A stretch of 64,000 nucleotides of DNA from Microbacterium sp. MYb45 (lineage in GTDB: Bacteria > Actinomycetota > Actinomycetes > Actinomycetales > Microbacteriaceae), in the NCBI RefSeq assembly GCF_002979655.1, contig NZ_PCPG01000008.1, positions 62,001 to 126,000 on the forward strand. The letters run 5' to 3'. A program made the translations under genes and the position numbers. This document shows positions 58,533 through 64,000 of the stretch, piece by piece (within the stretch, counting starts at the first letter, position 1; each line of letters starts with the position of its first letter). A model generated the notes under the pieces. That model worked only from the letters and a program-made list of their open reading frames with translations, made no database searches and was not told where the DNA came from.

Positions 58533-59711
58533 TCAGTGACCGCCGCCGCGGTACGCACCGACGGTCGCCAGCCGGTCGAGGTGCGCGGCCAGCGAGAAGT
58601 GCGGGTCGATGCCGGCATCGCTCGGCCGCGTGGCGAGCCGCGCAGCCCATTCCCCGAGCACGGGCGCGAACTTGAAGCCGTGACCCGAGAGACCGGTCAC
58701 CGTCACGACCCGCTCGCTCTCGCTCACGTCGACGATCGGGGTGCGATCGGGCGTGTAAGCGCAGTGGTGCACGCTGGAGCGCACGGGCTCGGGGTTCAAC
58801 GACGGGAAGAACTCCTTCGCCTGCTGCCCGATCTTCGCGAGTTCGTGTCGCGTGTACTCCCGCGGAACCTCGTCGACGTCGCGGGCGACCGGCCAGGTCG
58901 GGTTGCTGCTCGCCTTGATCGAGTATCCGTCGAGGCTCGGCGCTCCGAAGAAGTGCACGGGGCCGACGTCGCGCAGGAACGCAGGGAACCGCTCGGGGAG
59001 GAAAGGGGCGATGTCCGTGGGCATGAACCAGGTGAGTCCCAGGACCTGCAGTCGCAGCAGGTCACGCAGTCGACCGTCGAGTCGTGTCGACCAGGAGCCG
59101 GAGGCGAGGACCACGGTGTCAGCGCGGATCGCCTCGGTCGGGGTCCGCACCACGACGCCGCCGGGTTCTTCTTCGATCGCGAGCACCGGGGTGTGGAAGT
59201 GCAGCTGCGCGCCGGCGGCCTCGGCGAGATCGAGCGCGGCCATCAGCGAGACCTCGGGACGGATGCCGCCGCCGTGGTGGTCGAGCACCCCGACATCGCC
59301 GTCGTGCACGTTGTGCTGTGGGTGGGCGCGACGCAGCTCTTCGGTGTCGTAGAGCGTGTGAGGCAGGTCGAACTCACGCACTGTCTCGAGTGTTGTGCGC
59401 ATCTCGACCCGGTCGGGCTGTGCGATCGACAGCGCACCCACCTCGAGGTAGAGCTCCCGTCCCGACTGCTGCTCGAGTTCACGCCACAGCCGCCGCGACT
59501 CCTGGAGCATCGGCACGTAGCGACCACCCTCGTGATAGGCCGTGCGGAAGACCCGAGACTCGCCGGCGTAGGAGCCGCGGTCGTGCACCTTGCCGTACTG
59601 CTCGATGCCGATGACCTCGACGTCGTCACGCTGCGACAGTCGCCACGCGGCGAGCGCACCCACCGCCCCCAGCCCGACGATGACGATCCGCTTCCTGACC
59701 TGCGCACTCAT
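58533..59711 (-). CDS. FAD-dependent amine oxidase, sarcosine/N-methyltryptophan oxidase-like
   Basis: 392 residues from the ATG at 59711, which has GGAG upstream. The FAD-binding motif is VIVGLGAVGALAAW (about 9-22), with SRVFRTAYHEG following as in monomeric sarcosine oxidase and SolA. The C-terminal flavin-contact segment VVTVTGLSGHGFKFAPVLG matches the family. The canonical covalent-flavin cysteine seems not to be conserved in this segment, where Phe/Ala occur. The reaction is oxidative removal of an amine or N-methyl group to give H2O2 and an aldehyde. An inverted repeat (58494-58524) follows the gene. Confidence 0.85.
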   Translation of the reverse strand: MSAQVRKRIVIVGLGAVGALAAWRLSQRDDVEVIGIEQYGKVHDRGSYAGESRVFRTAYHEGGRYVPMLQESRRLWRELEQQSGRELYLEVGALSIAQPDRVEMRTTLETVREFDLPHTLYDTEELRRAHPQHNVHDGDVGVLDHHGGGIRPEVSLMAALDLAEAAGAQLHFHTPVLAIEEEPGGVVVRTPTEAIRADTVVLASGSWSTRLDGRLRDLLRLQVLGLTWFMPTDIAPFLPERFPAFLRDVGPVHFFGAPSLDGYSIKASSNPTWPVARDVDEVPREYTRHELAKIGQQAKEFFPSLNPEPVRSSVHHCAYTPDRTPIVDVSESERVVTVTGLSGHGFKFAPVLGEWAARLATRPSDAGIDPHFSLAAHLDRLATVGAYRGGGH

Positions 59712-59751
59712 GGGAACTCCTGACGAATGATCGATGGGGGACGGACGCCGG

Positions 59752-60888
59752 TCATGCGAGAGCCGGAGTGTCCCAGAGCAGCAGTTCCGTGCCGATGCCC
59801 TCGGCCATCGCACGCCGGTAGACGACGGTCCCCCACGCGACGTCTTCCACCGGCATCCCGCCGACGGAGTAGAGGAAGATGTCGTCCTCCGTTCGGCGCC
59901 CCTCTGCCTGCCCGCTCATGATCGCGGGGAGGTTCTCGAGAGCCTCGTCGCGCACGTCCCCCGAACGGATGCGATCCAGCAGGTACATGCCGTGGAGGCC
60001 GATGTGCTCGTGCGCCGGGTGCGGCACCTCTTCGCTCCACGCCTCGTACAGCCCACGGAAGTCGGCGACGTGTCGCGCTCCGTGGAGCAGTTCGTCGTCG
60101 ATCATGATGTCGGCGGGCAGGCTCACCAGCGCACCCGGTTTGAGCCACCGCTTCTCGATCCGCACGTAGTTCGCCGAACCGGCCGGCGTCGTGGGGGCGA
60201 CCGTGACCAGATCGCTGTCGCGTACGGCATCCTCCACACTGTCGACGACCGTGACCGTCGTGAACTGGGGGTACTCGCGCCGCACCCACCCCACGAAGGA
60301 GTCGATGCTCGATCGGCTGCGTCCGGCGACCTTCAGGGTGTCGAGCTCGGGGCGCACGGCCACGAAGGCTTCGAGCGTCGTCCGGTTCATCACGCCGGGT
60401 GCCACGATGCCCACGCTCCGCGCATCGGGGTTGGCGAGGTGGCGGGCACCGACTCCCGGCACGGCGCCCGTGCGATACGCACTCAGCAGGTTCGCCGACA
60501 TGTGCGCGAGGGGTGCGCCGGTGTCCTTGTCGCTCAGCGTGAGCATCAGGATCGACCGAGGCAGACCGTTCTCGCGGTTGGCCATGTTCGACCCGTACCA
60601 CTTGCATCCGGCCGTCTGGAAGGTGCCGCCGAGGTACGCCGGCATCGCCATCATCCGGCGATGGGGTCCGTCGAGCGGCATGCCCTCATGGGCGGATTCG
60701 GCGGGGAAGGTGACCATCGAGCCGTGCGAGTTCCCGTCCGGTCCGCCCATCCGGTAGTCGCCGGCATCGACGAGACGCAGGGTCTCCTCCATCACGTCGA
60801 CGCACAGCCCCATGTCAGTGACGCCGGCCGCGATCGTGTCCGGCTCGGACAGATACCGGAAGGTCAGTCTGGTGTCAGTGGTGCTCAC
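59752..60888 (-). CDS. Ornithine cyclodeaminase/mu-crystallin-family protein
   Basis: 378 residues from a GTG that overlaps the permease stop codon (GTGA). AGAGGAAA lies upstream. The NAD-binding domain is in the middle (VGIVAPGVMNRTTLEAF), and the substrate domain has GCKWYGSN and SANLLSAYRTGAVPGVGARH. The length, near 380, fits a subgroup sometimes annotated as a tyramine oxidase subunit in actinobacteria, not classical ornithine cyclodeaminase (about 320-350). It probably acts on an imino or amino acid in the pathway. Confidence 0.82.
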   Translation of the reverse strand: MSTTDTRLTFRYLSEPDTIAAGVTDMGLCVDVMEETLRLVDAGDYRMGGPDGNSHGSMVTFPAESAHEGMPLDGPHRRMMAMPAYLGGTFQTAGCKWYGSNMANRENGLPRSILMLTLSDKDTGAPLAHMSANLLSAYRTGAVPGVGARHLANPDARSVGIVAPGVMNRTTLEAFVAVRPELDTLKVAGRSRSSIDSFVGWVRREYPQFTTVTVVDSVEDAVRDSDLVTVAPTTPAGSANYVRIEKRWLKPGALVSLPADIMIDDELLHGARHVADFRGLYEAWSEEVPHPAHEHIGLHGMYLLDRIRSGDVRDEALENLPAIMSGQAEGRRTEDDIFLYSVGGMPVEDVAWGTVVYRRAMAEGIGTELLLWDTPALA

Positions 60889-62429
60889 AGGTTTCCTCTC
60901 GTCGCGTCGACCACCGGCTCGGGCTCGCCCAGGATCGGAGCCTCCGGCAGCTCGGTGCCGTGGCCGATCTGGCGATAGACCTCCGGCCGCGCCCTGCGCA
61001 GCCACAGCGCCCACACGACGGCCAGGGCCGAGGGCACGAGCAGCACAGCGGGAAGGATGAAGGTCGTCGGGGTGGACTCGGCCTGACCGAGCAGCACATC
61101 CCAGTTCAGAAGGATCAGCACCCAGACGATCGCGAGCGCCACGAACGCGATGATCGGCGCGACCAGCCGGCTGCCGGCGCCCACCTCTCGGCTGTCGCGG
61201 CGGAAGAAGCCGATCACCGCGACCGAGACGAGCACCAGGAGCAGCACGAGTCCGAAGGCGCCGAGGTTGGTGAGCCAGGTGAAGAGCGTGATCACCGGGT
61301 ACGGTCCGTTCTCGGGGTTCCAGCCCTGCTCGCCGATCGCGAAACCGACGATCACGATGACCGCGATCGCGGACTGCAGGAGCGACCCGGCCCACGGCGC
61401 ACCGCTGCGAATGCGGACGGTACCCAGCACCCGGGGCAGCACGCCCTCGCGGCCGAGCGAGAAGGCATACCGGGCGACCGCGTTGTGGAAGCTGACGAGG
61501 GCGGCGAACAGGCTCGTGATGAAGAGGATCGACATCACATCGACCCAGATCACGCCCAGGTGCTCGGCGACGAAGTTGAAGAACAGCGGAGGGCCGGCCT
61601 CTTCCGGCGAGATGCCCGCGGGGTCGGTGATCTTGCTCGGGCCGACGGCGAGCGCGAGCGCCCACGAGGAGATGGCGTAGAAGATGCCGGAGACGCAGAC
61701 CGCGAGGAACGTCGCACGCGGGATGGTGCGCTTCGGGTCCTTGGACTCCTCGCCGTAGATCGCGGCCGACTCGAAGCCCATGAACGCGGCGATGCCGAAC
61801 GCGAGGACGGCCCCGACTCCCGGGACGAACAGCGCCGAGGGGGTGATGGGTGCCGCCGTGAATCCCTCGGCCGGGTTCCCGAAGGCGAACAGGTCGAACA
61901 CGATCACCGCCACGAACTCCAGCGCGACGAGCACGCCCAGCACCTTCGCCGAGAGATCCACCCGGTGGACTCCGAGCACGCCGACGAGCACGATCGTGAG
62001 GAGGACCCAGACCCACCAGGGGCTCGCCCAACCGGTCTTCGACTCGATGAACGAGCTGATCTGGAACCCGAGCATCCCGTAGATGCCGATCTGCATGGCG
62101 TTGTAGGAGAGGAACGCGAGCACCGAGGCCCCGACGCCGGTCGGGCGACCGATCCCCTGCGCGACGTACGCGTAGAACGCGCCGGCATTCGTGACGAACC
62201 GGCTCATGGCGGCGTAGCCGATCGCGAAGATGCCGAGTGCCACCGCGAGCACGATGTAGCCGAAGGGGATGCCGTCGACGTGCGTGACCGCGTAGGCGCT
62301 GGTCACTCCGCCGGCGAGCACGGTGAGCGGCGCGGAGGCGGCGATGATCATGAATGCGACCGCGAAGACGCCGAGGCGCCGATGCTCGGCCGTTCTCGTC
62401 GTCGAGGTTGTGGGAGTGGACGTCACCAT
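60885..62429 (-). CDS. APC-family amino acid/amine permease
   Basis: 514 residues from the ATG at 62429, preceded by GAAGGAG. About 12-14 membrane helices are predicted. The first helix shows AVAFMIIAASAPLTVLAGG and helix 6 FGIAAFMGFESAAIYGEESK, as in amino acid-polyamine-organocation transporters. It is the first gene of the four-gene operon and divergent from the AraC-type regulator. It most likely imports the amine or amino acid that the downstream oxidase consumes. Confidence 0.9.
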   Translation of the reverse strand: MVTSTPTTSTTRTAEHRRLGVFAVAFMIIAASAPLTVLAGGVTSAYAVTHVDGIPFGYIVLAVALGIFAIGYAAMSRFVTNAGAFYAYVAQGIGRPTGVGASVLAFLSYNAMQIGIYGMLGFQISSFIESKTGWASPWWVWVLLTIVLVGVLGVHRVDLSAKVLGVLVALEFVAVIVFDLFAFGNPAEGFTAAPITPSALFVPGVGAVLAFGIAAFMGFESAAIYGEESKDPKRTIPRATFLAVCVSGIFYAISSWALALAVGPSKITDPAGISPEEAGPPLFFNFVAEHLGVIWVDVMSILFITSLFAALVSFHNAVARYAFSLGREGVLPRVLGTVRIRSGAPWAGSLLQSAIAVIVIVGFAIGEQGWNPENGPYPVITLFTWLTNLGAFGLVLLLVLVSVAVIGFFRRDSREVGAGSRLVAPIIAFVALAIVWVLILLNWDVLLGQAESTPTTFILPAVLLVPSALAVVWALWLRRARPEVYRQIGHGTELPEAPILGEPEPVVDATRGNL

Positions 62430-62535
62430 GGCACAGCTCCTTCGATGCTCGGGTAAGTCCTCATACTCGCCAGGGGGAGCCGTCGTCGATTGACGGCGAG
62501 AGCAGAACACTTGTCTACGCGGGCACAGCGCACGA

Positions 62536-62552
62536 ATGCTAAAATGCAGCAT
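62536..62552. promoter_or_regulatory. Possible activator site between the APC operon and araC-type gene
   Basis: ATGCT (62536-62540) and AGCAT (62548-62552) form a short inverted repeat around TAAAAT, in the 156-bp gap between the divergent genes. The evidence is weak. Confidence 0.3.
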
Positions 62553-62585
62553 CGTATATGATCGGCCACAGTGAGGTGAGCCCTG

Positions 62586-63497
62586 ATGCAGAGTCTGTCG
62601 TTCCTCGACTACCGCCATGCGGTCTCCCGCGCCGTCGTCGCGCTCGACGTGACAGCGCCGGAGCAGGATCGCTTCCGGGGGGCGATCGACGCCACCGCTG
62701 CCGGCGACATCCACGTCTTCGCGATCGACGCCGACGGGCACGGCGTGCATCGCACTCCCTCCCTCATCTCCCGCGCCCCGCAGCAGTACTTCAAGTTCTC
62801 CCGCATCGAGCGCGGGAGCGGCATGATCGTGCAGGACGGACGCGAGACCGCACTCGGCAGCGGCGACATGGCGCTCTACGACACCGACCGTCCGTACTCC
62901 CTGCTCTTCGATGACGCCGTGCAGATGTCGGTGGTGATGTTCCCGAAGGTCCTCCTCGACATCCCCGCGGAGGACACCAGCCGCATCACCGCCACGCGCC
63001 TCAATGCCGGTGGAGCGCTGGGGGCGATGGTCGGTCCCTACCTCGGCTCGCTCGCGGAAGGTGCACACCACCTCGACAGCCGCATCGCCCGACGGATGCT
63101 GCGGACCGCGGTCGACATGCTGAGCACGGTGCTTGAGGCGAACCTCGTCGCGACCGACGGTCCGGTGAGCGCACACTCCACGACGCTGACGCACATCCTC
63201 ACGTACATCGACGTGCACCTCGCCGACAGCGAGCTGTCTCCGTCGCAGATCGCGGCGGCGCACTACATCTCGGTGCGGCATCTGCACTCGATGTTCAGTG
63301 AGCAGGGGGCCTCGGTCTCCACGGTCATCCGGCGACGCCGACTGCAGCGCTGCTACGACGCGCTGACCGACCCGTATCAGGCGCACCGCTCCATCGCCGA
63401 GATCGCGATGAGTGCGGGCTTCGTCGATGCGGCGCATTTCAGCCGTGTGTTCCGCGCCCAGTACGGAGTCCCGCCCCGCGCCGTGCGCGCCGGTTGA
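62586..63497 (+). CDS. AraC-family transcriptional regulator (FeaR/NphR-like architecture)
   Basis: 303 residues. An N-terminal cupin-like effector domain (about 30-160) resembles the AraC_binding_2 type found in FeaR, the activator of tyramine oxidase and phenylacetaldehyde dehydrogenase genes. The C-terminal pair of HTHs (about 200-300) shows SPSQIAAAHYISVRHLHSMF and SIAEIAMSAGFVDAAHFSRV, followed by the conserved FRAQYGVPPRA. It is divergent from the APC-OCD-oxidase-ALDH operon and is its probable activator. Confidence 0.88.
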   Translation: MQSLSFLDYRHAVSRAVVALDVTAPEQDRFRGAIDATAAGDIHVFAIDADGHGVHRTPSLISRAPQQYFKFSRIERGSGMIVQDGRETALGSGDMALYDTDRPYSLLFDDAVQMSVVMFPKVLLDIPAEDTSRITATRLNAGGALGAMVGPYLGSLAEGAHHLDSRIARRMLRTAVDMLSTVLEANLVATDGPVSAHSTTLTHILTYIDVHLADSELSPSQIAAAHYISVRHLHSMFSEQGASVSTVIRRRRLQRCYDALTDPYQAHRSIAEIAMSAGFVDAAHFSRVFRAQYGVPPRAVRAG

Positions 63498-63542
63498 CGC
63501 CGGGTCCACGGAACGCGGGTGCCGTCGCGGGTACCCGCGCAG

Positions 63543-63548
63543 TAGCGT
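63543..63548 (+). promoter_or_regulatory. -10 element of the M24 gene (leaderless)
   Basis: TAGCGT ends 7 nt before the GTG at 63556. Confidence 0.4.
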
Positions 63549-63555
63549 GGAACCC

Positions 63556-64000
63556 GTGAGCACACTGCCCTTCCCCGCCTCCGTGTACGCCGCCCGCCTC
63601 GCCCGCGCCGCATCCCTCGCCGCCGAGTCCGGGCTGGATGCGATCATCGTCGGGCCGGGCCCCGACCTGCAGTATCTGCTGGGCGTCGAGGGCGACACGA
63701 TCGAGCGACTGACGGCCCTGGTGATCGGCCCCGACATCGCTCCGACGGTCGTCGTGCCGCGGATGGAGCTCGCGAAGGTTCGCACCACCGCTGTCGGTGA
63801 GCTCGGACTCGCGGTCGCCGACTGGGTCGACGGCGAAGACCCGTACGCGCTCGTCACCGAGGCCGTGGGTACGGTCTCCCGCGTCGGCGTCTCGGATGCG
63901 CTGCCCGCGCTGCACGTCGTGCCGATCGGCGAGCGTCTCGGAGTGCGTCTCGAGCTGGCGACACCCGTGCTCCGCGAAGGACGCATGATCAAGGATGCCG
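63556..64000 (+). CDS. M24-family peptidase (Xaa-Pro aminopeptidase-like), N-terminal part
   Basis: The frame from the GTG at 63556 stays open to the end of the window (148 codons). The visible part is the creatinase/prolidase N-terminal domain: YAARLARAASLAAESGLDAI, GPGPDLQYLLGVEGDT, TVVVPRMELAKV and the ending LREGRMIKDA. This leads into the pita-bread catalytic domain, which lies outside the window. Full proteins of this kind cleave Xaa-Pro bonds or act on creatine-like substrates. The metal ligands cannot be checked here. Confidence 0.8.
   Translation, partial: MSTLPFPASVYAARLARAASLAAESGLDAIIVGPGPDLQYLLGVEGDTIERLTALVIGPDIAPTVVVPRMELAKVRTTAVGELGLAVADWVDGEDPYALVTEAVGTVSRVGVSDALPALHVVPIGERLGVRLELATPVLREGRMIKDA

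Noticed and set aside
62430..63992. Upstream extension of the APC permease frame across the AraC-type gene
   Set aside because: The ATG at 62429 has a good ribosome-binding site and begins a normal APC N-terminus. The extension is antisense to the AraC-type gene.
1..64000. CRISPR array, rRNA operon, prophage or transposon
   Set aside because: No regularly spaced short repeats, rRNA sequence, phage structural genes or transposase were found. The only long tandem repeats are coding repeats in the surface protein.

Overview
This window is a stretch of a high-GC actinobacterial chromosome, most likely Microbacteriaceae (Microbacterium-like). The signs are the NucS mismatch endonuclease, a mycobacterial-type SecA2, CrgA, a class E sortase, and the block ppiA / crgA / trpG / pknB-pknA-pbpA-rodA-pstP-fhaB-fhaA / tRNA-Leu, which in actinobacteria lies close to oriC. 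No rRNA, CRISPR array, prophage or transposase was seen. Many first genes appear to be leaderless: a -10 hexamer ends 6 or 7 nt before the start codon and no Shine-Dalgarno sequence fits.

Layout. 1-17.8 kb is a mixed housekeeping and accessory region: the end of a GAP-family membrane protein, nucS, a HAD phosphatase, a cold-shock gene with a hairpin-rich upstream region, a shikimate-dehydrogenase-like enzyme, a lipoprotein joining a solute-binding-like domain to a VWA domain, a zinc alcohol dehydrogenase, a membrane-anchored HEXXH protein, an HTH / ClpN-SRPBCC pair, a ChaA-type antiporter, an ABC-2 exporter with a divergent regulator, the remnant of a sortase substrate, and a MarR-SDR operon. 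17.8-22.7 kb holds secA2 with an overlapping membrane-protein gene, then a divergent HxlR / MFS pair with duplicated operators.

22.7-29.9 kb looks like a carbohydrate (probably polyol) catabolic island: polyol-type permease, class II aldolase, aldehyde dehydrogenase, SorC-family regulator, 2-hydroxyacid dehydrogenase and FGGY kinase. Related TTGTTCA half-sites lie at both control regions. 30.0-35.6 kb is one giant cell-wall-anchored protein with ten Ig-like repeats, arranged as a superunit of exactly 1203 bp repeated twice plus a partial third. 35.8-40.2 kb matches a uridine utilisation cluster (MFS, LacI regulator, nucleoside hydrolase, ribokinase) with two LacI-type boxes.

40.3-54.3 kb is the origin-proximal cell-division and signalling block. 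It contains tRNA-Leu, the Fha/PstP/RodA/PbpA/PknA/PknB operon, a trpG - 51-aa membrane protein - sortase E operon, crgA, a rhomboid protease and a cyclophilin. A long stem-loop and a cluster of DnaA-box-like 9-mers lie between crgA and the rhomboid gene. 54.3-64 kb has a Nudix hydrolase, a YtcJ-type amidohydrolase, a DUF1801 protein, and an amine or amino-acid catabolic operon (APC permease, ornithine-cyclodeaminase-like, FAD amine oxidase, aldehyde dehydrogenase) divergent from an AraC-type activator. The window ends inside an M24 peptidase gene.
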